Assembly (NCBI GenBank): GCA_026826555.1
Contig: JAKSZT010053764.1
Location: 15,000,213 to 15,064,212 of the forward strand
From: Tolypeutes matacus
Lineage: Eukaryota; Chordata; Mammalia; Cingulata; Chlamyphoridae
Direction: 5' to 3'
Length of the DNA: 64,000 bases
How positions within the stretch are numbered: position 1 is the first letter of the stretch; the number at the start of each line of letters is the position of its first letter. Shown piece by piece: positions 12,896 through 23,790 of this stretch. Below the pieces are notes generated by a model. It saw only the letters and a list, made by a program, of their open reading frames with translations. It was not told the origin of the DNA and ran no database searches. The translations under genes and the position numbers were made by a program.

Positions 12896-12924
12896 GGTTA
12901 GTTGGTTAATGTTGGTTTTTCTTT

Positions 12925-13850
12925 CTAAGAAAAACTGAAACAATGACTACTAAACAGGCAGAGCTGAATGCTGTCATAAAAACAACAGAGAAAAAGCCAA
13001 AAGCTGCTGAGGAACCTGCTCTGGGGTTCAGCAGACATGGACAGTGCTACACAACTCCCAGGAGGGTGAGGAGCAGAGAGATGAAGAAACTGAAAGGACA
13101 AACGTAAGTTACCAAGCCCCCATGGTGGCCGGGAAGGACTCCCCTCCCCCACCCCAAGATATTAAGCTGGGGTGAAACCCCTGGCTCGCTGTAGCCAACT
13201 GAGAGAGGTACAGACATCTTCCTTCCTGTCAGCTGTTTCAAGGGGAAAAAGAGGGGAGGTCAGGGTGTTTTTCTTCAGTGAATTTGGCCAGCAGAACCCG
13301 CTTTGGATCTCCGCTCCCGAGATTAAACACAGGAACACAGAAAGCTGAGACAGAAACACCTCAGTGGAAAGATGCACTAAGGAAAGCCATCTGCTGGCCA
13401 GTCTGGAAATAGCATGGATAAAAACTTCGCACTTCCTGTATCCAATCCCTGAGAGAAAATTTGCACCGCACTAGTGAGTCCCTGGCCTGATTTTGAAAAT
13501 TTAAAATGGGCACTTTTAAAGACTGAGAATAAGTTGAGCCAAATATCAAAGAAAAGCTGTGGGGGAAAAAAAAAAAAATAGGCTAGAGAGAGAAATTAGC
13601 CATCAGAGTAAATTCACCAACATATTCAGATGCCTAAACATCAGCAAAAATTACAAACTACACTAGGAAACAGGAAGAGATAGCCCAGCCAAAAGATCAA
13701 ACCAAATATCCTGAAGAGATATTTAAGGCTTTAAGACAATCAGTGATAATCACACTACTCTCCTAAATCACCTCAAAGAATTTATAGAAAATATGACTCA
13801 AGAAATAAAGGATATTAAGAAGAAAAACTGGATTGTTTTTAACATTTAAA
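12925..13850 (+). mobile_element. Old L1 5' UTR and ORF1 start
   Basis: The text near 13635-13840 parallels the ORF1 start of the L1 copies at 22.5 and 52.0 kb: 'catcagcaaaaattacaaac', a downstream AGATATTTAAGGCTTTAAG, and CAAGAAATAAAGGATATTAAG, which is a coiled-coil coding stretch. The part before it is GC-richer, as in an L1 5' UTR. It is cut off within ORF1 and carries stops. Confidence 0.6.
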
Positions 13851-13971
13851 ACGTTTCTGTTGACAAGTAAGATAGAACACAAAATTATGATACCAACATT
13901 TATTTTTCCACCAAACCTTCTAAGAACCCTGTAATTTTCAAGCAGACTTTAAACAAAAAATTACCAGCCTT

Positions 13972-14148
13972 GGGAGGCGGCTGTGGCTCAATCAGTGGGG
14001 CTCCCGTTTACCATATGGGAGGCCCGGGTTCGGTTCCCAGGGCCTCCTGGTGGGGGCGGGCCGCCTGCGCGGCGTGGTTGGCTGGCCCGGGGAGCACAAG
14101 TAGCAAGGGGGGGATAAATGAATAAATAAATAAAATCTTTAAAAAAAA
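13972..14148 (+). mobile_element. DAS-type SINE with exact TSD
   Basis: A complete tRNA-derived SINE: GGGAGGCGGCTGTGGCTCAA at the head, B box GGGTTCGGTTCCC, a GC-rich body, and an (AATA)n AAATCTTT tail. An exact 17-bp target-site duplication, AAAAAATTACCAGCCTT, flanks it (13955-13971 and 14149-14165), showing L1-mediated insertion. Confidence 0.95.
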
Positions 14149-14165
14149 AAAAAATTACCAGCCTT

Positions 14166-15031
14166 AAAATAGCAGCCTTGATTTATTTCATGATTACATT
14201 ACTTTTAAAATCTTGGTTATAGCAAAAATAGTTTCACATCCTTGAAGAACAGAAATAATCATTTCTAGTTGCTAGTGTTTTCAAAATGGAATATTTGCAA
14301 TTAGTTACTGTATACTTTGCAACAAATTTTGAAACAATCATCTCATAATATCCTAAATAAATATGAAATTTTATGGGATTTTTAATGAAGAAGTGTAAAG
14401 GGTCTTGAAATAAATTTAAATGATCATTTTCATGCCTTAAGTAAAATCAATATATTATTTTTGAAGACCTCATTTACTATGTTTACTAGTTCACTGTATG
14501 CCAAGTTACTTTTTACTGAAATAAGTTATCTACTTTTAATGAACACCACACTTGGTTGCATTTAAAGTCACTAATAACATATGCTTAATTGGATCCAATG
14601 CAACGAGGCAATTCACTAAAAGAAAATTCAACCATATATCCTGTTCCTTAAGGCACTGCTAATGAAATTATTCCAACTGAATTGGGGAGATAACATTTTA
14701 GCATAACTAAATGACAGTCACCCAATATATATTTTATAGTCACTTCTTGCTAGTTTTTAATTCATGGTTTAAATCCTCAAATATACCCAGAAAAAATATA
14801 TATAATGCATGTAGATATATGCCACACAGTCCAGAGAATCACCTCCCTCATAACACACACATATATGCAGGCACACAAGCAAGCACTAGCACAACGTGGA
14901 TATATGCCTACCCACAGAGGATTGGATGTGGATGCAGAAATTCATATATGTAGATTCTTTAAAAATTGGCATCAAAGTTAAAGCTCATTAATCCGAATTT
15001 CAACCATCTATTCACAGAAAACTTCAGTATG
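14166..15031. other. Intron, no recognised feature
   Basis: AT-rich unique sequence. The ORF at 14711-14953 is in low-complexity sequence and is not supported. Confidence 0.55.
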
Positions 15032-15042
15032 TTTTTAGGATT

Positions 15043-15487
15043 GTTTTTTGTTTTGTTTTGTTTTGTTTTTTAAGATTGATTTTACTTATTTTATTTCTCA
15101 CCCTTCCCCCTCATTGTTTGAGCTCACTGTCTGCTCTCAGTGTTTGTTCATCTTCTTTCTTTTTTTTAAGAGGCATCAGGAACAGAACCTCGGGCCTCCC
15201 ATGTGGCAGGGAAAGATCCAATCACTTGAGCCACCTCCACTCCTTGCTCATTGTGCCTCTCACTGCGTTTCCTTGTTTTGCTCTTCGTTATGTCATCTCA
15301 CTGCATCATCTTGTTTCATCAGCTCGCCGCGCCAGTCTGTCGCATCAGTTCACTGTCTTGCTTGTCTGCTTTAGGAGTTATCAGAAACCGAACCCAGGAC
15401 CTCTGCTTGCACCACCACCACCTGCCCCATCCCCCACCTCCATGTGGTAGGCAGGTGCCCAATTGCTTGAGCCACATACACTTCCCC
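15043..15487 (-). mobile_element. Dimeric DAS-type SINE, inverted
   Basis: Two tRNA-like modules lie in tandem in reverse: 15168-15240 and 15370-15487 each show the inverse B box and GAGCCAC..CC head. T-rich tails precede each. An 11-bp duplication, TTTTTAGGATT (15032-15042 and 15488-15498), flanks the whole. The overlapping 86-130 aa ORFs here are SINE sequence, not genes. Confidence 0.88.
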
Positions 15488-15498
15488 TTTTTAGGATT

Positions 15499-17297
15499 TG
15501 AAGCAAACTGATTCAATCCCCTCGTAGCTCTTCTCCCAGGTAGCCTTCATTATATAAAATGATTTCTATATCACTGATACACTGCCATTTTAAATAATAT
15601 TTAAATCATATGTTCACAGTTTTTATAGCCCAGTACAGATGAATCATAGTACACATAGCTATATGTTTCATATGCAAAAAAACTTACATTGTTCCTGAGG
15701 GTATGACAAAGAATAGTCTAAAATGAAGATAAGTAATAAAGTTAATAAAACCAGAAAGTATTTTCTAGTAATGCTACTTTTCTGTTTATCATCAGATTCA
15801 ACACGATAAAGGAAATAGGAAGGACTGGTCTAAATTTTAGAGATTCATCCAAGAGTCAAATGACTTATTTTCTTCGAGTAATCTAAAAATGTTGATAGCT
15901 ACACCACTCAAAAGTCAAGAACCAATATGCATACATGTACCATCTTCACAAAAATAAAACCTTGCTAAAAGGATGCTAATATTCCTTTAACCAATTATCT
16001 CATTCCATAGAAAAAGTCCAAGGGGAGTCAAAGAACAATTTTGTTCTCTGCATACAAGTAACAGGACTGGAAGTGCCCTTAGGGATAATCTACACCTAGT
16101 TTAGATTTCAAATCTTTTTTCTGCCTCTATGCCATCTCAGGGAAAGAATCAGTAATCTCATTACTTACAATAACTGGCATGTGGGGGAATGAAAGACGAT
16201 ACAGAGAAACACATCCCTTGCAAGTAGGTAACCCAGTATACTCTGGAAAAAAGCTCCCTAGGTGATTCTGATGGGGCAATAAATGTGCAAAGAATGAGTG
16301 TTCTCTTCTAACTACTATATTCAAAGAATTCCCTTGGTCCTATTTGCCCACAACCTCTCTGAAGCATATGTCTGCTGACCAACCCCCTTAGGTTCCCAGC
16401 ATGGGGAGGTATATGGATACAAGGTTATATTGTGAGTTTTTTTTCTTAAAGATTTTTTTTCTTCAGTAGTACCACAATGAATGGTCAATAGCCCAATGCA
16501 GAATCCATCATAGAGAAAACAGAAAGACATGTGATGTGGTTTCCACACATGCAGGATATATATGTAGACAAATAGGCAGCCTCTACCTGACAGGAAAAGT
16601 AAGCAAGAACCTGATTTCAGAGCACTCAGTCATGGATTCACTATCTTCTCTGCAGCAGCACCCCTGATCATCTGGCTACAGCACTACCCTGACACCAGGA
16701 TAACTCTAATCTGACACCAATGTGACACCAAATAACTCTAATCTGCTTCAATAAATACATTAAGACCGTTCAAAAGAGGCTGAGAGAAGAGTCAACAAAC
16801 AAGGAAACACATTTAGTTTCATGTGTTTTCCACCAAGCAGCACATTTAACAAGAACATGAAGGAACCATCTAAAAGACCTTGCACAAGTCACTTACCACT
16901 GTCAGACCCTGTCTACCAGAACAACCTTGTGAGGATCAAATGAGTAAAACCAGGCACTCATTTTATACTGATAGTCAGAAGGCAATGAGGTGAGCCTCAC
17001 CTTCTGACCCTCACATCCAATGAACTAGAGAAAATGTTCAAGAAATATCAGTTCTAAGAATCCAGTCATCAAGTGTTAAAGAGACACATAAAAGGCTGAT
17101 AATAATTTAAAAGATCCCAGAAAGGCACTGTATCTTTCTGCAAGTCAACCTATCATAATACCCAAAACTCAACCCTGCAGCAGCCTGACAATCAGATCTT
17201 GCGTTCCTGTTTTCCCACTGAATCTTTCCCAAACCCAAACATATGGGTGGCACTCAATAAAAATTTGGTGACTATTTTATTCCTTTGGATTTCTCTC
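15499..17297. other. Intron, no recognised gene
   Basis: 1.8 kb of unique sequence. A weak MIR-like stretch may lie at 16880-16965 (GAGGATCAAATGAGTAAAAC). The ORFs at 16127-16324 and 16321-16548 lack any recognised similarity. Confidence 0.5.
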
Positions 17298-17307
17298 CCT
17301 GGATTTT

Positions 17308-17711
17308 TTTTTTTTTTCTTTCTTAACAAAGGAATTTATTGTTTTGTGGTATCAGAAGCTAGAAGTTCAAAATCAAGGCACTGGCAAGGCCATGCTCTCT
17401 CCCTGAATTCTGCAGTATTCTGGCAATAGCAGTCTCTGTCACATGGTGATGTCTTTGGTCACCTCCTGTGGTTTTCTCTGATTTCTGGCATCTACTGGTC
17501 TCTGGCTTCTCTCTCCATGGCATCCAGTAATTTTAGTTTTTTAGTTACACCTAAAGAGTTCTTAGAAGATCCTATTTACAAATGAGTCCACACCTTAACT
17601 AATAATATATCTTCAAAATGGCCTATTTACAAATGGATTCACACCCATGGAAACATGGATTAAGATTAAGAATATGTCTTTTGTTTGGGTACATGACTGA
17701 ATCTACCACAG
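17308..17711 (-). mobile_element. MaLR-like LTR with apparent poly(A), inverted
   Basis: In minus orientation it starts TGTGGTAGATTCAG at 17710 and follows the family of 7203-7650. It ends with AATAAATTCC and about 15 bases later a pure A run (plus-strand T tract 17304-17317). The flanks CCTGGATTTT (17298-17307) and CCTAGATTTT (17712-17721) look like a 10-bp duplication rather than the 5 bp expected for LTR integration. Confidence 0.6.
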
Positions 17712-17721
17712 CCTAGATTTT

Positions 17722-18614
17722 ATCTTGACAAATGACTTCCCCAAATAGATCTTCTATAGTAAAGCTAAATGTGAAGAAACATCAAATGGCATCTTCTAGG
17801 AGTGTTCCTTAAAATGTGTGTCTCTTCCACATTTTTTAGGTATATCCCCTTATTCTGCTATTTGAAACATGGAGGCGATGACTGCTGATCTGGTTGCCTT
17901 TTTGGACCATAAGAATCAGGGCTACACCCTGGGGGTGACAAGAGTATAGGTGTCTCAGGACATCATGGAACCGAGCTATCTTACCAGCTCTTGTTCTCCT
18001 ACCTTCTCAAGAACTTTGCTGAAAATATTTCTCCCCCTTCTCTGTGATCAATTTCTCTCTCTTCCCCATGGATTATTATCACCACTTTTAAAACGGCCCT
18101 GGAGACTTCAAACACCGAGACTTTTTAGCAAAGGGCATGTAAAACAGCATTTGTTTTGCTGCCGCCAGAGTAACAGCTCCTTTGGATGTCTTCTTGCTAT
18201 TGGATGGGTATAGCAAGGGCCTCTCAACACGTCTACAGCTTTTAGTAGATGTTTCTTTGAAATGGATTTTTTGCTGTTGTTATTGCTTAAATCAGATGTA
18301 GTAAAATCCATAGGATGGTTCTCAGTGTGTTTTTTCTTGTGCTTAATCCATAAAGTGTTTTCAAACAGGACAAAGTTGGTGGTGAAAGATGGTCCAGGTT
18401 GCCATTCCCACAATAGAATCTTTTAAAAATTAGCGAAAACTGGCAGAGCTATCTTCCTCAAAATTCCAGAAAACAGATAAAAGTTTGCAGTAACTGTGAG
18501 AGTGATTGTGGGTCCCAGGAACTATTCTGGAGACAGAAGAGTAACCTCTATGTGCATACTGGGGTCCCTGTATGTTTGGGTCAATCTATTGGAGAGCAGC
18601 AAGTCCAAGGCTGG
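17722..18614. other. Unassigned intron stretch, possible old retroposed sequence
   Basis: About 900 bp with more balanced base composition than its surroundings. It carries overlapping ORFs at 17950-18213 (plus) and 18108-18413 (minus, 101 aa). I do not recognise either product. It could be old LTR, retroposed or unique sequence. Confidence 0.35.
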
Positions 18615-19040
18615 GAAAAGTCCAACTCAAGGCACCACAGAGGTGCTTTCTGACCAAAATCAGCTACTGTTGATCCTATTGTCTGGGCATGTGACAAAGC
18701 AAGATGGCCACCAATCTCTACCGAAGTCTCAGCCATCCTCTCCAGGCTCACCATCTCTCAGAGCCCAGCTGTGAGCAACCAGGCATAGGGCTTGTCTTTT
18801 TCCAGGCCTCCTCTATTAGTCTTGACTGCTCTGCTTTTTTCCTGAGTTCAGCTGGAAGCTACCAGGCATATAGCAGGGCTCCTCTCTCTTGAACTGCTCC
18901 GTGGGCCCAGCCTCTTGGAGCTTCAAACCAAAGTGATTCTCTAGTCCTCTCTAACATGGCAGGATGGTCTGGAATTCTCTTAAAACAGATATGGATATGC
19001 TGCTGGTTAGATTCACGTTAATATAATCTAATTCAATTCA
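18615..19040 (-). mobile_element. Diverged MaLR-like LTR (family 1)
   Basis: It shares an ordered series of motifs with 4795-5433: AAGTCCAACTCAAGGC, then GCAAGATGG, a CTCAGC/CTCTCC-rich body, then ATCTAATTCAATTCAA. The ends are eroded, so the boundaries are approximate. Confidence 0.5.
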
Positions 19041-19904
19041 ACAGTGAGTTACTGAGCACCTGCCACATATAAGACAAAGCAGAAAGGACTCAAGAAATTT
19101 TCCATCTAATGGGAAGATGGTACAGATAAATATAATTATTATTAACATCTGTCTGGATAACTGTGCATCCATTTCTTCAGAAAGTTTTGGAGGCAGCACA
19201 TGGGTCTCCAGAACATCAAGCTCCCCAGGCATGGTTACCATTATGTAGCAGTTAATATGAATTACACAATGGGAACAAGGAAAGACAGAAAACCTTTGAT
19301 TTCTCAAACCCCCAAAAGCAATCACCTCTGGGAACAAACTCAAACACCTCAGTTCTAGGACATTTTATGAAGTCTCAAATCTTAAAAAAGGACCCATAAG
19401 TTATTTACATTTCTCAGATTACTTCACAGTGCTAATGACCACCTACTGGGCACCAAAGACAATTTTAAGATCCTTACCCTCAAAAGGAGTATCAATAACG
19501 ACGTTAAACTGTTCAGTATCTACTATGTATAAGGTATATGTATAAAAAATATCCTTGATATTGCCTTTCAATTAATCCTCACAAAAACCCTAGTAAGCAT
19601 GTTCTAAATGTGTTCTACTTCTCTGTAGGTCAATCACCAGAAAGATTTTCTGCATACATTATACGATGTAAATTCAATAAACAATATAAATTCTTTAAAT
19701 TTGGAAACATGACTATAAGGCACTATTTGCAGAACCCTCACTAGAGTTCACAGAGCCACATGAGTGTGTCCCCTCCATGCAGTTTTCCCTTTTAGGTCAC
19801 TAAGAAAAGGAGTAATTGACTATTGCAAGTGATCTCCCACTTCCCATCGTACCCCTCCAACCTATTCTCTATAGTGTGCTAAAATTTTCTCTGCAAACTA
19901 CAGA
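19041..19904. other. Intron with weak MIR/L2-like pieces
   Basis: Mostly unassigned. 19505-19610 (ACTATGTATAAGGTATATG, then TTAATCCTCACAAAAACCC) resembles an inverted MIR. The 101-aa minus ORF at 19038-19343 is unsupported. Confidence 0.4.
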
Positions 19905-20330
19905 TATGATCATGACGAAGTCCTGGGCCTTCAACTGGCTGCCTCTTACTTGAAGGATAGAAATCAAACTCCTTCACAGGGCATGCAGATCTGCTGCAAT
20001 CTTTCCTCCCAAACACCTCTTCAATTTTATCTACTGGCTAATATCCCAATGCAACACTCTGGCATTACCAAGCACCTTGAAGCTTCTTCCAATCCCCTTG
20101 TTATTTTGCACCTCTACTCTATTCCATCTCCTATACCCTGGACTTTATATACCCTTATCATCCTGTCCAACCAACAAAAGCACCCACTCCTCTTCCCAAG
20201 CCCAGCTTTGAGTCACCCTAAGGGAGAGCTTCCCACTCCCTCTACTGTTGTATCAACCACACGGTATGCAAACTTCCACTATGGGACTCAGAACTTTTTT
20301 TACCTTCCTTCTGCCCCATTCACATCTCTA
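19905..20330 (+). repeat. L2 remnant
   Basis: The stretch GGCCTTCAACTGGCTGCCTC, then AGAAATCAAACTCCTTCAC and later pyrimidine-rich segments, follows the L2 3' region (cttcactggcttccc..aaatccaaactcc). Diverged, as expected for an ancient repeat. The 138-aa ORF over it is L2-derived. Confidence 0.6.
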
Positions 20331-21332
20331 AGATCCCTAAGGACAACAGACTGTCTCTGCATGTAACAAAGCACTGGCAAAAAGCAAAAGCAAACTCATT
20401 CCCAGTGGTTTTCCACCTTCTGCTCTTGCCAAACCTAGCACTGAGATTACTTAGGATGCCATATTTTAATGCTTTCACATTTTCTCTGAGGGAACTAACA
20501 TCACCCAAGGCTTCCAGACCATGCACATGCTGATGAACCACATCTCCATTCCACATGTCTCTCTTGAGCGCCAAACCTCTAAATCCAATTGGCTATTGAA
20601 CAAGTCAATTTGGAGGTCCTCAAACACAATGTGTCCAAAGTTTAATTCTCCATAATTTTCGAGGTTCTCCTCTAGATTTCCCCATCTCAGTTTATGACAT
20701 CCCCAATGCACCAAACTGCCCAGAAATGTGAGAGTTGTGTGTGATTGCACTTTTTTTTACCCAATTAATCCCCAAGTTTTATATATTCTACTTTTTATGG
20801 GTTCGCGAGAGATATTATAAGTCTGCCTACATCTCTATCTCCACTGCCACTACTTGGTCAGGCATCCTTTCTCTATCACACAGATTAGTACTATAGCCTC
20901 TTAACTAGTAACCCTGCTGCCAGCCTCATTCTCTCCTATCCTCATAGGAGACCAATAAGATCATAACACTTCCTTCCACTGCTTGAAATCTATCTAGCAG
21001 AAAGTACCAGTGACTAAGTAAAGCCAAGCTTAGAGGCACAGGTACAATGGATATCTACTGACATCAGTTAGAGGAGTTCCAGTTCTATACCCCTGACCAC
21101 CTTCTAGATGTTTCTAAGAACATATCCCATCACCACAAAAGTCTCAACGTACACAAGATCAAATTCATGACTTTCCCCCTCAAAATTGGTAATCTCCCCA
21201 AGCATTCCCATTTTAGTTCATAACTCCATTTTCCCCTGGTAGTCCAAGCTGACAATATTAGAATCACCTTATCCTCTCTGTACCATTGCCAATGAAAAAT
21301 CCTATCCACTCTATATAACACAAAAACTCAAT
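20331..21332. other. Intron, no recognised gene
   Basis: Unique sequence up to the 5' end of an L1. Minus-strand ORFs of 63-91 aa here lack similarity to any family I know. Confidence 0.5.
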
Positions 21333-21341
21333 ACTTCCGGG

Positions 21342-21351
21342 AAGATGGCGG
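21342..21351 (+). promoter_or_regulatory. YY1-like motif at L1 5' end
   Basis: AAGATGGCGG lies about 10 bases from the L1 start. YY1 binds this core, and in human L1 a YY1 site near +13 sets the transcription start. The same motif is at the start of L1 copies B (51055-51064) and the inverted copy (32188-32197). Function here is inferred. Confidence 0.55.
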
Positions 21352-21757
21352 ACTAATAAGACACGGGAATCTCTTCTCCATTAAAAAAGCTAGAGGACAA
21401 GCTGAAACAGCCCCAAAATAGATCTTCTAGCATTTAGGACAACAGGTGAAGTCTGCACACCACCCAGAGGAGAGAGGGACAGAAGAGAGAAATCGCAACA
21501 ACGAAACCGTCAGTTGGAAAGTAGCAGCTTCTGCTGCTGCCAGCACCCTCCCCCACACTCTTCAGAATTCTAGGGTCTCTGGGCCTGCGACCACAGACAA
21601 AGGGGGCTCCAGGGATCTACCATGCCTGAAAAAGAGAGAGAGAGGACAGAGCCTTAGGCTGACTCAGGTTCTGACCTGTAAATTTGGGCTGCGGAGCCCC
21701 ACAGACCCTTCCACATGGCGGTTTGCCCTGGGAGCCTAGGAAGGACTGGAGAAATCC

Positions 21758-21820
21758 GACCCTCAACCGTCGACCCTCAACCGTCGACCCTCAACCGTCG
21801 ACCCTCAACCGTCGACCCTC
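21758..21820 (+). repeat. 14-bp minisatellite in L1 5' UTR, about 4.5 copies
   Basis: Four exact copies of GACCCTCAACCGTC and a partial fifth (GACCCTC). Copy B has no such array at the equivalent place, so it expanded after insertion or in a subfamily. Confidence 0.95.
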
Positions 21821-22567
21821 GCAACCTCCTTCTCTTCTAACCTGGACTAATTGTTGAGGACTCCAGGGGAGAGGGGAGAGAGAGCCTGGGGCTGACCCTG
21901 CTTTGGACTGCCAGGTTTGGTCTGCCCTGTCCCGAGAGCCCTTCCAGGCCCGATGGGGCTGCGCCATTGTTTGCCTTGGAGCCTACAAGGGGCTAAAGAT
22001 ATACAAACCTCCCAATCTCCTCCTCTACTAACAGGGACTGATTGTTCAGGATTCAGAAGGGAGGGAAAATATTTCCTAGCTGGGAAAAGGGGGGCGCTAC
22101 CAGAGAATGCTGGAGAACTGTCTCAGAAAGTTTGAATCACAGGGCCCCTAGCCCCCAGACAGGAAGCTCTATCACATTGATCTGGTCTGTGTCACAACAA
22201 ATACGCTCCGACCAGGCATTGAATTGAGAGCTGCCAACAAGTGCCATCTCCTGGAAGACCAAGGAAGTGCACATAAGAAAATTAATAAGTAAGAGAGGCT
22301 TTTCCTGGCCTCTATAGCCTCCCTGCCCAAGGCCCTAGGAAACGACTCTACAACCAATTACTGGGTCCAGTGCCCAGTTTTGAGCAACAAGCAGAACAAT
22401 CCTAACAATCAAGGTTGAGCCAAAAATCAAAGAGCTGTGGTAACTCACAGCCTCCTGCCACTAAAACCCTATAAAAGAGAAAGGGATAAGAGCATCTAAG
22501 TAAAATACAAACTAACCAGATACCTAAGTACCAGCAAAAAATTACGGGCCATTCAAGAAAATAGAAG

Positions 22568-22753
22568 GGAAGCGGCTGTGGCTCAATCAGTAGGGCTCCC
22601 GTTTACCATATGGGAGGCCCCGGGTTCGGTTCCCGGGGCCTCCTGGTGAAGGCAAGCCCGCCTGCACGGCGTGGTTAGCTGACCCAGCGAGCACAAGCAG
22701 CAAGGGGGGGATAAATAAATAAATAAAATCTTTAAAAAAAAAAAAAAAAGAAA
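22568..22753 (+). mobile_element. DAS-type SINE inside L1 A
   Basis: A full SINE with head GGAAGCGGCTGTGGCTCAAT, B box and (AATA)n/poly(A) tail, flanked by the exact 13-bp duplication AAGAAAATAGAAG (22555-22567 and 22754-22766). The duplicated bases are L1 sequence, so the SINE is younger than the L1. Confidence 0.95.
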
Positions 22754-22768
22754 AAGAAAATAGAAGAC

Positions 22769-23707
22769 ATGGCTCAAGAAAAGGAATACAGCAAAGTCCC
22801 AGAAGAGATGCAGAATTTGAGAGAACTAATCAGTGAGATGAGCACACATTTCCAAAATCAAATTAATGAGATGAAAGAGAATATAGTTAAAGAGATCAAT
22901 GACATCAAGAAGTCACTGAGAGAACGCAAAGAAGAATTTGAAATCCTGAACAGAAAAGTAACAGAGTTCATGGGAATGAAAGACACAATAGGTGAAGTCA
23001 AAAATATATTTGAGGCATACAACAGCAGACTTGAAATGATAGAAGAAAGAATAAGTGATACCTAAGACAGAGCTGCTAAAATTGAAGAGAGAAAAGAGCA
23101 GAGAGAGAAAAGAATGGAAAAAATTGAGCAGGGGCTCAGAGGGTTGAATGACAACACAAAACACAAGAACATACGTGTCATGGGAGTTCCAGAAGGGGAA
23201 GAGAAAGGAAAAGGGGCAGAAAGAGTATTTGAGGAAATAATAGCTGAAAATTTCCCAACTCTCACGAAAGAAATGAACTTGCATGTCCAAGAAGCACACT
23301 GTATCCCAATGAGAATAAATCCAAATAGACCTACGCCAAGACACATATTATTCAGAATGCCAAATGTAAAAGATAAAGAGAAAATTCTCAGAGCAGCAAG
23401 AGAGAAGCAAACGATCACATACAAAGGACGTCCAGTAAGACTTACTGCAGATTTCTCTTCAGAAACCATGGAGGCGAGAAGACAGTGGTATGATACAATT
23501 AGGAAACTGAAAGAGAAAAACTGCCAGCCCAGAATTCTTTATCCAGCAAAACTGTCCTTCAAATATAAAGGTGAATATAAAGTATTCACAAACAAACAGA
23601 AACTAAGAGAGTTTGCAAAAAAGAATCCACCTTTGCAGGAAATATTAAAGGAAACCTTAGAACCTGAAAGAAAAAGACAGGAGAGAGAGGCTTGGAGGAG
23701 AGTATAG
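22769..23707 (+). pseudogene. L1 A ORF1, one in-frame stop
   Basis: ORF1 protein binds L1 RNA as a trimer and acts as a chaperone. The frame runs 312 codons from ATG (MAQEKEYSKVPEEM) to TAG at 23705-23707 with a single TAA at 23063-23065. Residues about 1-110 are heptad-rich coiled coil. An RRM-like segment begins NIRVMGVPEGEE, and the C-terminal domain holds REKQTITYKGRPVRL and LYPAKLSFKYKGEYK. The length fits L1 ORF1 (about 300-340 aa). No frameshift was seen, so decay has been modest. Confidence 0.9.
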
Positions 23708-23790
23708 AAGAAAGAAAAGCAAAAGGGACAACACCAAGAGAGTAAAAAGAGAGACAAAAATAAGATGACATATTAAAACCAAAGAATACA

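Noticed and set aside
13972..14100. tRNA gene (A and B boxes visible), also at the other SINE heads
   Set aside because: No cloverleaf acceptor stem is kept, and each copy has a SINE body, A-rich tail and target duplication. They are tRNA-derived SINEs.
15043..15487. ORFs of 86-130 aa on both strands
   Set aside because: They lie entirely in an inverted dimeric SINE, and similar peptides recur at other SINE copies.
19950..20366. 138-aa plus-strand ORF
   Set aside because: Pyrimidine-rich L2-derived sequence without gene-like features.
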